Shown one piece after another: positions 1-35,188 of a DNA stretch of 64,000 nt. The stretch spans positions 35,656,438 to 35,720,437 of the forward strand of contig OZ024865.1 of the NCBI GenBank assembly GCA_964017155.1, given 5' to 3'. Source of the DNA: Oasisia sp. SBJ-2009 (Eukaryota > Annelida > Polychaeta > Sabellida > Siboglinidae). Position numbers and translations under genes: made by a program. Position 1 is the first letter of the stretch; each line of letters starts with the position of its first letter. The notes beneath the pieces are model-generated. The model saw only the letters and a program-made list of their open reading frames with translations, made no database searches and was not told where the DNA came from.

Positions 1-3000
1 AGGTGTATGCATAAAAGATAGTGCTGCCGCCTTGTGATGAGTGAACACAATAACGGCGTCGCATGCCCATATGGCATTAATTTAGAAAAAAAAAAATTCC
101 AACAAAATATGTAAGGTAATTAAAAATAAATATTGCCAACAATTTCAACAAAAGTACAATTCGATTTCGAATCAAATTCCAAACAGATATGGAAGATAAT
201 CTGAATGCTCAAAAACGCGAATCTGAGTCCTTCGTTAGGCCTAATCAGTTTATAGAACAACAACCAATAGGTAGCCAACAGAGACGCACCACCAACTTCG
301 GGGCACGATTAACCAATGTGACCATTTAACCCCAGATTAATGGGTGATTGAAAGGACCCCGGCATTCGAAGAACGCCCTCCGTCGCCTCGATGTGTCATT
401 ACTTACGAACGCCCAAATAAGCCAGATTAACTCACCTGTCTTGGTTCCGTAGACATGGCAGCAAGGTCAAAGTAACAGGAGCGAAATGAGAAAATTACAA
501 CACTCTACGCGTAAGAATTATGACGATATGTTGAACGGAGCAAGTTTAGAAGGCCGGAACCATGTTTAGACCTGCCGCCATTTTGAGATGTTGCCGCCCG
601 GAAATGAGTGAACATGTTGTTTACCCACCGTAGGGTGGCGCCACTTTTATGAAAACGATTGACTGGACGTCTAAACTAAAGGAATAATGTTATTATAATT
701 TATTATTAATTACAGTAGATATAGTAAAAATAAATACCCCCTGTTATTCATGAGATAGCGTAGTGGTTAATCCGTCTCCCACGCTGTTGACCCGAGTACA
801 ATACCCGGTCACAGCAGACATGTTATATAGTTAAAATCTGGCTCTCAACATTGGGGATATTGACTTATTGTATCCTTGAAAAAGATTAGTTCAATTAGAC
901 CTTATAATATCATAACGTTGTAACCACAATACATGGAGACTAGTCAGATAATAGAACCCTTCCGAGTTCTGGAAACAACTAGAACTATTGAGATGTCTTC
1001 TGCACATATCAAACAAAAAACAGAATAAATGGTAAAATTTCTAGTCAAAAACATACCTATATTAGGCTTATAGCATACAGAATATCAATCTATTTATTTT
1101 TTACTGCATAACATTAACAACTTAAAATTTAACATTTGTTCATATAAATATAAAACATGAATATCATCAATGTGTACATGAAACTGGAACAATGTGTATG
1201 TAATTCTACATCTGGTTTTACAGTGTGTATATAATTCTACATTATATACATGAGCACAACCATAGGACGATACTCAACCCGGAAAGGGCTCCATAACCTA
1301 CAATTGCACCCCCCTGAAGCTCGCCAAAAATCTACATTGATGCCAGAAGGAAATGAATAGAAGATAGGAGTGTGACATTAGATATTTTTCATGGGCAACA
1401 TATAAAATATTTGAAGCTCACAAATGGCTCTAAATGCAGCACTGTCCTTCCCCGTGATAACGCTTTATTACTAGTAAATGGAAACAGTGACAATGTGTAG
1501 TATTTGAACAATGTTTTAATACACAAACAATTAAGAATCACTGTATTTTACAACAAATTATCGTCATGTGAACATAGTATGCATGTAAAAATATGAACGA
1601 AAGCACGCAGTAGTCTTCTACCTTCAGATATGCTGTTGTGTATCATGTGCTAGGTTTCGACGACTTCTTAAATTCAATAAATGCAATCTAAAGATCGCAG
1701 CGCCCATTCTGCTGAACAGGTACCTGCGATGTATTGAACAGTGTCTCATAATCAAGACTACAGTCATTGTTATGCTGCGTAAATATCAATGTAGTGGCTT
1801 CGAGAATACACACCACACGTCCAAGTAAATATACAGCTTGTTCGCGACACATGCCACCACATGGAAAGAAATGCACCCCTGGACAATTTTGACACTTGAA
1901 TGTTGCGATACTGGCTTTATGTAGACTAATAGACACCAGGGGCGCCACCTATAGGACAACTCTATTTATATCCATGAACAAAGCCTGCTCACTAGTCTAA
2001 TTACAGTGCAGATGTATCACATGAATGTCGAGGCTGGTCGTAGTAAAACAGTAACCAAACAAAACAGAACGACAGATACAGTAATAGCAAGCAGCATCAT
2101 ACAAACCATTAGAGATTGAAGGGAATAGCAAACGCCCAAAACGACTTACAACACAGAAATATGTACAACAAAGGTCATGTTTTTATATTTTACACAAGCA
2201 TGAACATGCTACTCAGATTACTGATGACATGTGGAAATAAGTAACAGTTAAATAGCTTTTATCCATGTAAACACTTGTGTTCAAGATGTTCACATACATG
2301 CAGATAAAGTTATACAATCGGGTCTCTCTAAAAATTCTCCAACATGGTAAAGACCCAAGTGGAAAGGTGTCATGTCAACATAGCAACATAGTAGTTATGG
2401 TGGTTTAAATATTGTAATATCAGCTCGGTGAAACCAAATATACAATACTGTCACGGACCTAGACTAAGGCAGTTTTAGTTTAATTTATCAGGAACATAAC
2501 TATTTATTGTCACATGCACACATTTAATGCTAAATACACATATTTATTGATACACTAAAATACATTTTAAAAATAGTTCTGTAACTATGAGAATGTCTAA
2601 GATTACAACTTCTGAAAATATGTTTCAACTGATTTTGGTAATGATAAAAAATGTGACCTCATGACATTTAGTAAAGTAGGTCAAATGGCAAACAAAAGTA
2701 ATACACCTTTTTTGTAGAAATCTTATATTTTGAAAATAATGTTCTACAATAGCAACAGAAGAAACAGGTGTCTGCCAGGGTGAGTAACTGTCTAAAATAT
2801 TAATGTAGCATTTAACAAATAGAAACAACTGACCAACTACTTCGTTGAATGCTGAAAATCTGTTTCTTTTTCTAAATAAAAACATGTTAATATCATTGTT
2901 TTCCAATTGCTCGTTCGAAACGTAAAATAAAAAACAAAATCTGCAGTATATAAATAAACAATGTAACTGAGTTAACAAAATATAACAAGTAACCAGTATA

Positions 3001-5121
3001 GGCTAGTTAACAACATAATAATATGCCATAGAACAATGAATTTGCAAATGCCAACTCTCTAGTACGACATGAAAACAATCCAGAACTGTCACTTACAATG
3101 TCTCTATTAAATAAGAGTGTGTCCGCAGAATAACATATTTTCAATGGGTACATACATACATACATACACAGTTGTACACACATACATTCACATACACATA
3201 GATAAATACATACACACATGTATTATGCATAATTGTATATGCATCAATTGCTCATTTCTTGTGACGAAAGGGAAGATAACATTTATTTCATCCATTTAAA
3301 AATTACACACGTTTGACCAGTATTCTTTCAAGGATTGCTCACATATATTGTTTTTTTAACTGTAACTTTGATGACTTTTTTAAATAACCAATGTTAGTGC
3401 TGAGCAAAAAGGTGCCAAATCTGACCAAATATATTGAGTGAAATGTTAAGAAGTCAACAACAGCCTGCAATATTTGAATGCTAAGGCTTAGAGAGATTTC
3501 CAAGGGCTTTTAGATCTACAATACATTCAACTTTTCACATATGATGGTACTGTAACCATATTTGATGCTGAGAACAGAAAAAAGATAATGATTCCATGAA
3601 AAGTTGTATTTTTTCTTCGAGATAATAGATGATGAAGGAAGGGTAAAAATGGTGATGACAGGGTAGCGTTAAACTGATATTCAGTGAACGTACACTGAAT
3701 TTACCATAACATACTAACATGCCGGGGTAAACAATACAATAAACACAACCGCACGGCAGAACAACTATGGCAAATGCACAATGTTGCGTGTGATAAAAAA
3801 GCCGGCAAATATAACGTCATAAATATAAAAACAATATCATAAGACATTGGTGTCTATCATAAATAAATGTTAGCAGTAGAAGTATGCTTCTTCACTGAAG
3901 ATTTCAACCATGTCAAGTTATACTCTTTACACAGTAAACTAGGAACCACAACGGTCACAACAGACACACATAGCACCTGAGATTAAACAAAATGGATTAA
4001 TCTATGAAACTGCAATTTGTTTTCTACAAACACCATACACGCACCTTGCTCAAATATCACATATTCCGATTTTCGTTACATTTACACACGTAGAGTATGA
4101 ATTGGAAAATACTAAATTTTGCACTAAACATGTTTTTTAGTTGTTACACTGGTGAAACACTTGACATTTGGGCTAAAAACCAACATATTTACAATATCAC
4201 CATGTGAACTTTAAAACACTAAACATTACTGGCCTGTGCTGCCACCTGGCTTATTATGCACAAACTGTTACCACATCCCTCTTTATGACTCGTCTATCAC
4301 CGAACAAACAGTTGGCTTACTAATGCATTATATATTTATTATCATTTTGTTCTAACATCTGTTTGTAAAATACTATATATACAGTTCATCTAAGTATTGT
4401 ATATCACATCTAACATTGATAACAATTTGTCATATTATACTGCACCATGAGTGTTGTTTTTTCTAGGCTTTTAATTATAAAAAAAAATTCAAGGCAAACT
4501 AGATCCATGTTTTTTCTTCAGAATGTAAGATTATAATTATAGCATTATAGCATTTAACATACGATGACTATTATTTAAAGCAAGGATGCCTGTCCTCCAT
4601 TTATTATTGTATAGTAATATATACTAGGACACATGCTTGATTTAACCTAGGAAAAAGACACATGCTTAACCGTTAAAAAGTGTACAAAAAAGTCAACTCA
4701 TTGATAGTGCAAATAATCTTTTTTTGAAACCAAATATTTATATATATGCTCTCATGGCTATATAATTAAAAGTGCAATGTTTTAACTTATTAAAGTAGCT
4801 AAATATAACGGATTGTTTTAATAATTTTACCCCACTAATACTACTAATAATTTTATAAAGAATTGCTATAAAAGAGTATGCATTGTTGATGTGTGTGATT
4901 TTAGCTATAGAAATAGTTTAACTTATTATACCTGTGATTATAGTGTTTTATAAATATGTTACTATTATGCCACTGTATAGCACTCTTGAATCGATACTCA
5001 TCTGGGTCCTGTGAATCTACTAGTAAGTAATTTTGAACAGCACACAACACAGACTGCGTTTCTCAACAATTTCCAGACCCTGTACAAATCCTGCGAGGCC
5101 ACGAGGAAGGTGACAACTGCA
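1..5121. other. 3' flank of SH2B; no gene seen
   Basis: AT-rich sequence with no ORF that looks coding. Holds a degenerate tRNA-like SINE head (745-830), small CATA runs near 3150-3210 and several CTCF-like motifs. Minus-strand AATAAA hexamers near 4600 and 4330 would suit an SH2B 3' UTR of 0.5-0.8 kb, but the true end is not visible. Confidence 0.5.
745..830 (+). repeat. Degenerate tRNA-derived SINE head
   Basis: TAGCGTAGTGG fits a pol III A box, followed about 35 bases later by a B-box-like GAGTACAATACCC. It does not fold as an intact tRNA, so a SINE fragment is likelier than a tRNA gene. Confidence 0.45.
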
Positions 5122-26973
<21,852 letters not shown>

Positions 26974-27241
26974 ACAGCCTTGCGTTCACGCCGCCTGTTT
27001 CCGATATGACGGATCTGAAGCATGATTAGCTTTTCAACGTCGCCTTTTTCTCAAAAAACGCTATTTTTCACCTTCCTACAGACGAGTTACCCAGCTGTCG
27101 TATCAAAACATGGTGGATGACAGTCAGCGCAGTCGTATTTCGCGCATAATGTCCCGGATGTGCGAACCAGGAAATGAACTGAAAGCGCATTTATTTTCTC
27201 TCCTGTGCGTTCCGCGGGTGGCGCTACTCGCCGAGATCAGA
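26974..27241 (-). promoter_or_regulatory. SH2B 5' flank / likely promoter region
   Basis: CpG-containing sequence directly upstream of the SH2B ATG, bounded by the left edge of the duplication. No TATA box at an obvious spacing. A CTCF-like motif lies at 27212-27225. The transcription start cannot be placed. Confidence 0.45.
27212..27225 (+). promoter_or_regulatory. CTCF-like motif
   Basis: CCGCGGGTGGCGCTA resembles the bilaterian CTCF core (CCGCGNGGNGGCGC). Single-copy, just outside the duplication. Confidence 0.4.
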
Positions 27242-27258
27242 TTATCTTGGCGCAGTGA

Positions 27259-27274
27259 GACGAGGTGGCAGCAC
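27259..27274 (+). promoter_or_regulatory. CTCF-like motif
   Basis: GACGAGGTGGCAGCAC fits the CTCF core. Lies 17 bases inside the duplication and is therefore repeated at 37486-37501. Confidence 0.4.
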
Positions 27275-28110
27275 TTTATCGCCTCACTCTTGCATGCTTC
27301 ACGAATGTGAGCTAGACTAGCAGCTCAGCCTAAATGAATCGGCGGATGGGCGGCCCGCGAACGGGCGGACAGACAGACGCATTACTAGTGACATTGATTT
27401 GTTTTCAGTTTTCTCATGATCATCGACGTAGTTTCTTTGGCAGCGTTTTTATGGATGGAGATTTCGATGCCTAGGTATAGTAGGTATAGGAAACCGAGTA
27501 TGAATCTATTTTCTCTTCTAGTTCTGCCTCTCCTTTAATATGAGTAATGTAGGCGGCTACGTCATATTGAGTGCTAAAGTCAATGAAAACGATTTTTTTT
27601 AAGAGTCAACATTAGCATTGTTACACTGCATATGGAGAGACACCCTACAATTGCAGACTTGCACATACACGAACGCACACTAGGGAAACGCCCTACACAT
27701 ATGACACGTGCGTATATTGGCCTGTAATTGTACCCACAATATAGGTAGAAATCCCAGAAATTATAACCTGTGATAGTCGCATTTACTGCGGCATATGGCG
27801 TGAATTCACACTTGTCATATCATTGTTATTATATATCTTCAAAACCTTTTAGTGTTTTAATTATGTGGTGTCACGTGGTACATTAATACTATATCGTCAT
27901 CGGTTTGCTATTATATTACATTCAAATGTATTATTACCTATTTATTCGTCCACAGAATAGATAAGAGGTGCATGCTAGTCCCACCGTTTCGAAGCGTTTT
28001 TCGTCAAGCAATGCAAAAAGTGCCTATATACACGCTTACTCTGAAGATGACGTACGTAATATGAGCAGCGATATTGCTCGAATAACTTGAGCTTTACATA
28101 ATATTTATAT

Positions 28111-28829
28111 ACTAACACCTATTTTGTTCGTGATTGTAGGTAGCAACATGATAGCCCTGGTGTATAATATATCTTGTGGGTAGTATCACTAAACACAGTT
28201 CTGTTGTCGGATGACCACTAAAATTAAATATCTACTCTTAAATGAGTACCGTTTACATTTACATTGTATCTTTTAGCATATTTTTTGCGTATCTATAATA
28301 TACATATCGATTAACATATTGAGTCCAGATCTTGTGGTTGTTAGCAAAGTTAAATTATATAAATAACTATCGTATTATTAAAATCGTTCACTATTTTCGA
28401 ATATACTTATTAGTATAGAAACTATGCACTCTCATTCCGTCTCCCTCTCCTGAATTATTCCATTAAAATATCGAAATGTTTCCAGATTGAAGATCATATG
28501 TAGATATGGAACGAGATTATGCGACGGTTGAAGTAAAGGTCGTACAATCGCATCTATCGTGATAATGTTTCTACACAATTAATTACAGTCACAGTGGTTA
28601 TGCAATGACGGCCCATAGGATCGATTTGTTTTGATAATTAGTGACTGGGCCTCGATACGTTCCAAACTCTCTGCTCTTGTTTATAACACCGAAAAAGGAA
28701 AACGGTATGTTCTCGAAACGACGATATCATGACACGCCATGCACGACGCAAAACTTGCGATTGTCAAAATAAAAAAGGGTTGCGTTTCTTTCAAACTAAC
28801 ACCTATTTTGTTCGTGATTGTAGGTAGCA
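28111..28829 (+). repeat. 35-bp direct repeat pair, 684 bp apart
   Basis: ACTAACACCTATTTTGTTCG... is identical over 35 bases at 28111-28145 and 28795-28829, ending TTGTAGGTAGCA. Repeated in copy 2 at 38338 and 39022. Confidence 0.9.
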
Positions 28830-29192
28830 TTTAAAGCGGCTGCACCACGAGACGAAAGCACGTCGATAACGGCTTCACAGAGCGCGCTTCATTCATTGTG
28901 TTTCGATCGCTTAACCGACTTTCGCTCGGCTGCGAAACATCGCCAAGTAGATAATATGATGAAACGTAATGCTTTGCTTATGTAATCCTTATGTAATGTC
29001 ACTGCTCGAAGCCGTCAGACGACGTCACTGTTTGGATTAATTTATAGGTTTACATGTATAATAATAATATATGTTTATAATAGTACAGTATTGTGTATGC
29101 TTTGGTAACTTTTTTAATATAGCATGTTTCTCTATCCTATTCGCCCGGTCGATCACAATTTTTCCAGGCAATAGTGAGGGCCGGGCTCAAAA

Positions 29193-29209
29193 GTGCTGCC
29201 ACCTCGCGG
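29193..29209 (-). promoter_or_regulatory. CTCF-like motif
   Basis: Minus strand CCGCGAGGTGGCAGCACT is a near-perfect CTCF core. It is in the opposite orientation to the one at 27259. Repeated at 39420-39436. Confidence 0.45.
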
Positions 29210-29525
29210 AACTTGGCTAATCGAGACTGTGCTTCTTTCCGTTATCACTGCGTTGATATGTAGACTATTTCATTCCTTCACCAACACAATGTATCTCATG
29301 GGACAGGTGTCAATGATACGTTAGATTTTCAGTCTGTCGTCGTGGGTGGGTGGGTGTGTATGGTTGTAGCGTACTCATCACGTGATTCCACAAAGAAACG
29401 GACTGCGAAACGTAGGGGTCTACAATGTATAGATGGTCTTTTAGTCGTTTGCTGTGGTTCAGTACACCAAAGTCAACAGGGTACATACTTCGATCTAAGA
29501 AATGTCAATGTCTTAATCGGGTTCC

Positions 29526-29612
29526 ACAAATCCACGTTAGTCGCTAGAGGCGCCAATACGCAATTAAAACCTAGTTGCGTATCAGCGCCTCTAGCGACTA
29601 ACGTGGATTTGT
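29526..29612. repeat. Hairpin with 38-base arms
   Basis: The left arm 29526-29563 starting ACAAATCCACGTTAGTCGCT pairs with 29575-29612, with two adjacent mismatches and an 11-base loop. Each arm carries a CTCF-like GCGCCTCTAGCG. Repeated at 39753-39839. Confidence 0.92.
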
Positions 29613-29680
29613 TTGTATGTTTTGCTGAATACATCCTCAATTAGCCATTGACCGTGGAGACGCATAGCCAGCCTGGGCAT

Positions 29681-29776
29681 GCCGTATGTGTTGTCAATAG
29701 ACAGAACAGCACGCCGTATGTGTGGTCAATAGACAGAACAGAACGCCGTATGTGTGGTCAATAGACAGAACAGCCA
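29681..29776 (+). repeat. 32-bp tandem repeat x3
   Basis: Three units of GCCGTATGTGTGGTCAATAG followed by ACAGAACAG. Repeated at 39908-40003. Confidence 0.93.
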
Positions 29777-29829
29777 AAACAACGCCATCTTTGCACTAAA
29801 TTCAATCGAACTGTCCGCGACATTTCACC

Positions 29830-30170
29830 TACTGTAAATGTACATTAATGTAGACATTATATGCTTTCATATTGACGGACATATTATACGATATCAATAT
29901 TTAACTATGTGTGAAGACGTAGCAGTCTCGTGTGGTGCATACGCCGAGCTGTAGAAGATTTTAAACACCCTTTCCGGCTTCGAGCCAGCACACCTGTCGT
30001 CGGGCCACCAGTCGACGTTCCATCGGCTGTAAATGTACATACATATTATACCTTCACATTGACGGATATGTCAGACTGTATCCATATTTAGCTATGTGTG
30101 AGGCTTCGGATTCATGCGAGTTCAACAGCTGATTGTAGGATGATTTAAACAAGCGTACCGGAAAACGGTG
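29830..30170 (+). repeat. Diverged ~190-bp tandem duplication
   Basis: CTGTAAATGTACAT...CACATTGACGGATAT...TTAGCTATGTGTGA at 30028 onward repeats, with many changes, the same order of motifs from 29836. Also present in copy 2. Confidence 0.75.
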
Positions 30171-33100
30171 CCGCGTTTTACACACGTCCAAAATACTAAA
30201 AGACGGCACAAAGACCCTAGTTGCGTCAGAGCGCCTTCTGTCGGATTAGTTATTGTGGTACCTCATTATGACGTGTCACGCGTATCCAGAGGAAGCCATC
30301 GGGCGTCTGTCGGAACGGAACGATTCCTCGAAGCCGAGTACCCACACACACCACCGAGAACTGGCTTCCAGAGACGAACCATTTGTCCTGGGCAGACGGA
30401 ACCAGCAGTGGTAAGCCGATCTCGTCATCCTTGCACGCCAGCCCGGCCGCACATTTCGACTCAGGTAGGTTCCGCAACATGGCATTTTTAGACCAGTGAG
30501 TAACGAGCATGTGTCCACGTGGACAGCCTCTGCTTACACGGTACACGGACAATGTTTCCACGTGGTTCTGATTGTGTTTATATTGTACACGTGACCATGA
30601 CTAATAAATATGGTTGATCTGTAATACATGATTGTAGAAGTTTTATCGTAAGCAATTGAATACTTCAGGAGTTATGAATTTTAAAAACATTGTTGGCACC
30701 GCATTGATGCTGAAATATAGGCCAATAAGTAGTCATAATGCTCTGTTAAACCAAATGGTGGCTGCTCGTGGTACATGCAATGTTTGGAACATAGAAACGA
30801 ACTATATTCGAATACACACATCCGTTTAGCTGCTCTTGCAATTGGGGATGGTCGTTATACTGGAATTCCCAGACACCCGTCTTCAAAATGGGGCGGGATA
30901 TCAGCGCTGTTCTCAGGGGTGAAGCGTCACGATTGGCAACATCAGTAAATTAGTTCAATCCTACTAAATTACGCACTTCTCGTAGGGCATTTGCCAGGGC
31001 TAGTTTTTCATGGTAAACAGCTCGGGCTTGCGATGACGGATCTCATCGCCGTGTCCAGTCTGAAGAGACAACGACGACGCGATGTCTCTACTGATGACGA
31101 TCGACGTCTTCTCGTAAGTCGCTGGTGCGTTCCGCTAAAAAACAAGTCGACTGTCTTATTGGTGAGGCGGTTTGAAGGAGCGTTCACAGATAAGAACTTA
31201 GACGATGAAGACAGATGGAAGTTCCTTAAATTAAAATTCCTTAATAATAACTAATTTGGCGGACAAAATTGCGGGCGTGTGATGCGCTGCTCCGGGGAAT
31301 CTAAGAGCGCGTTCCTGGTGTACCTCTGGAACACATTGACACATTACAATGACCGTTTCTTTCTGTTACGACTGTGACACACTACCTATCCTCCTTAGCT
31401 TCTTAGCACCATCATCCATCCGTCGACGACTCGCGCATTTTTATACGATTACGAGACTGCTAAATCCTTTGGTTTTGTTAGTCCACCGAGCTTGATCTTG
31501 GCGCATAAAGTAATTATTATTAAGATGGCCACCACTCTTCAATATGGAGAATAGTGTAATGTCACTCAATTGGGGCGTTCAACGAACGCTATGTGCCGAG
31601 ACTGCCGCTAGGACAAGACTTTTCAGCGACGCCACTACCATACAAATTGGCGGAAATGGCCTGCATTTGATCAAGCGCGCACCAAAGTACGATTTCATGC
31701 AAAAACAACGAACACTTTATTTTTCACTCTCCGTTGCCCTTAAAGCGCTAGCCAAATACCAATATTGCTTCGTTCGTCTTCCAAGATGGCTACTCGCCAA
31801 TGGACGTGTGCGCCGTAACTGTAGAGAAGAGCCGGTACTGACGTAATAAGCCGCAACGACTCCAGACAAGCGAGGATGAATCAAACCAGTCGCAGTTTTA
31901 CACGAGTTGTCCTCTATTTAATACCGTTTTCAGTGACTGAGGGTGAGCCATGTCTCTATTTTGATGATCGTCTTGATAACAAATGAGAAAAACGACGCAA
32001 CGTACCTAAATGCTATGCACTTGGCGTTTATTCCTCAACAACCGAATAAAACCACATGACCACTTCTGAAAAATCTCAAAACGCACTAAAATGCTCATGA
32101 CAACAATGCTATAACTTTGCTGCAACATAACTTAGCAAATGTGTTTACAACGAATTTGTTCAGGAACAGTGAACGGGTGTAGATAACGGATGACAAATAT
32201 ATTTGCAATAGTTATTTACATCTTCATTATATTAGACATAAAAGCATGCGTCTGGGAAAATATTTTGGAATAACAATACTTAAGTTTCGTGATATAACGC
32301 TATTATTAATGGCACATTAAATCAAGGTAATCATGTTTAAATAAAACCCACTCATAATATGAAGTGGGTTACATCATTAATTTATTCAAACAAATGCAAC
32401 TGGAATATGTATGTATGTTTGTATGTCGTCTGACAACTATGACCCTGATTGTGTATAATTTGCTGGTAGCAAAGCTATCACAAATCAACACAATTATTCT
32501 ACATTCATTGTAATACTGCAGGCTAGAAAAATCTACACGTTGGCACACTTCATACTCAAATACAGCCATGAAAACAAGATCATTTACATTCTATAGCCAA
32601 ACAGGTACATTAAATCATTACCGATGTAGGACCTACACGTTTAAATGCTAACAGTGATATGCAATTCTTGCAAGCTTTCCCGGTCATGACAACCCTCCAT
32701 TCCACTCGATAAAACCCACAAAAACGAACCTTGAAACACTACTTTCTTCATAGTTCCCGACACATTTGGGCACTATAATTCTGACGACATCCACAATACT
32801 GATGCAAATCAGCTGTTGTAACTACGCCCAAAGTGGTCCCGTGATACCACTGAGACGGCACAAGAACATAAGGTAATTGTACTGGCAATGCTTGTCATTA
32901 ACGATGTCACAAAACACGCCACATCTCACATGGTGACTACACTGGCTTGCTGAATCCGGCAGTCGAATGAATGCGTCTCCAGTCTAAGATGTAGCAAGCA
33001 GCGATGTCTTTCACACGACAATGTACATGAAGTCGCAGGCCTACAACAAAGACGGGCAATATAAGCAATGGAACAAGGAAACAGTGGCCACATTTTATCA

Positions 33101-34641
33101 CTAAGTTAACTAAACACAAACCAGAATACGGGATCCATTATAAAGCCATATTTTTAATACGCCTAAATATATATGCTAGGTTTGCAATTACTGTAGCAAT
33201 AGGGAACATTTCCTGTTTTTGTCTACACATGTATAGAAATATTTGCATATTCATTGTATTTCTGCAACAGCAAAATATAATTTTATTCTAGTAAGCCATT
33301 CCAATTTTTTATTTGACTCAAAACAAAATCAATACCACTCAAATCGGAAGTGTTTACTGATCCCAAAGTTATACATAATACAATATTCAACAAATTATAT
33401 ACAGCCCAGTTACGATATAATATGGAATTAAAAAATAAAAGGAATTATGATTCTACTACTTTCACTTTAACCGAATTTTGAGCTGGATTCACCCTTCAAT
33501 TACAATTCCAGAATTTCAACTATCTGGATGGCAGATAAAGTGGCTCGGCCCACAAAGGATATTTGAATGCGGCAGGGTCAAATAAATATTGTATAATCTG
33601 CCATGAAAGATACCAGTTGAAAAGAACATCCGTCCGTAATGACTGGACAACCATCTGGTTATGTTAATACCACCCTTGGCTTCTAATTTCTACCAAAACG
33701 ATCACACATCTGGGTTATGTCCTGGAAGTTTCCACCAAAATACGAACACATAAACAGTGAATTACATTTAGTTAAATAAACATTTGTAGGTTTGATATTT
33801 ATATACAACTGTAGCAGGATTCTAATATCCCTTTCACTCTACAAACGAGTTTCAAGCCAGATTAGTTAATGCGCATTAGCTAACATGACATAGTTCTTGA
33901 CAACTAATGTGGTTCTTTTAATTAATGACCACATCATGATGCGAAATCCCCTCAAGTTGGTGGACTACTTTAATCTTATTTATCTCTCTGATTCTGTGTA
34001 CATTTTATAGTGGGGATGTTTCACGGGAGTGAACCCGGCTTCGCACCAGATTAAAACTGCTAGTGTCAATGGGGTTATACCCTCACAGGGCACATACCTG
34101 ACATGTCATCACAAGGGTATCTACCCCCATTTGACTGATGACAGCGAAGGTAGGTATGTGTTGACAGCCCTGACTGTGGAGACAGGTGCCCTCGTGCAGG
34201 TTCTGCTGGATGTACGGCAGTGTGACACAGTCCTGCTGTAAACACACGAACACCTGGGGCATTTCATATTTATCTACAAATACTTATTAATATCAGTCTA
34301 CTATTAAAGTTGAATCAAATGACAGACACAGCCACAGAATAAAACACTTTTGAAGACACCTTTTTAGATTAGCGCTTCTGTGACGTGATCATGTGGACTT
34401 TAGTTACATGCATTTACCCATAAGTTATACAATTTATATCATATAATTATTATGCAATTAGTATCATTATTAGCATTTTAATATATGATAGATAGAGAGA
34501 TTAGCTATGTTATTTTATTTTAGCATACTGAGGAATAATAAGTAATGTAATGACTGTGTTATTCTATTTTACTATTTCATGTATAGACTTATATTTACAA
34601 TGTTTATATAGATATATTTATTTTAATAATAATTGATCATT

Positions 34642-34646
<5 letters not shown>

Positions 34647-34709
<63 letters not shown>
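34647..34709 (+). repeat. (TA)n microsatellite, copy 1
   Basis: About 31 TA units. The copy 2 equivalent (44857-44892) has about 18. Confidence 0.95.
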
Positions 34710-34714
<5 letters not shown>

Positions 34715-34738
34715 CTGAATATATATTTCTTATTTATC

Positions 34739-35188
34739 AGGGTCCATATACATATGGGCATTTGAAATTCAAGGCTATTCAAGACTTTCCAAGGCCATTT
34801 GAAAAATTAATTCAAGACTGTTTTAACGACATCTGTACTTTTAATCGCAGTATATTAACATTGAACACATCAATCCAAATGAATCACATCACACTCTACC
34901 AACTTATTTTACTCGACAAAGAATAAAACGGCGCGACTATGATGAAATGCTGATTGCCCAATGAGCATATGAGTTATTTTTGTGCGTCAGCTTTCCCTTC
35001 CGCCTGACTGCTCCTGGCCCTTGTCAGTTAATTCGTCACGACAACTGACCCAAAAAATATTTTATTGATCGCAGTTAAATTCAAGACTTTTCAAGACTAC
35101 TTTATAAAATTCAAGGATTTCAAGGCCTTTAATTTAGTCCAATCAAATTCAAAGCGTTTCAAGACTTTTAAGGCCTCATATGGACTCT
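34739..35188. mobile_element. hAT-like MITE, duplication copy 1
   Basis: 450 bases starting AGGGTCCATAT and ending ATATGGACTCT (inverted termini, one mismatch), flanked by TATTTATC / GATTTATC, an 8-base duplication with one mismatch. 8-bp target sites point to hAT. Subterminal TTCAAGACTTTTCAAGGCC-type motifs are repeated inside both ends. No transposase. Confidence 0.8.

Larger units (their letters stand above)
27275..34082. other. Intergenic part of duplication copy 1
   Basis: 6.8 kb between SH2B and the orphan RPAIN exons. It has more CpG dinucleotides than the repeat-rich introns, and no gene could be recognised. It holds a 35-bp direct repeat, a 32-bp x3 array, a hairpin and a diverged ~190-bp tandem repeat. 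Some moderate ORFs, such as minus 30250-30561, look compositionally ordinary but match nothing I know. Confidence 0.6.

Noticed and set aside
29342..29644. 100-codon plus-strand frame, present in both duplication copies
   Set aside because: Its C-terminal third is the hairpin, and perfect conservation between copies reflects the recent duplication, not selection.
29681..29776. CRISPR-like repeats
   Set aside because: The 32-base units are contiguous, without unique spacers, and the DNA is animal nuclear.
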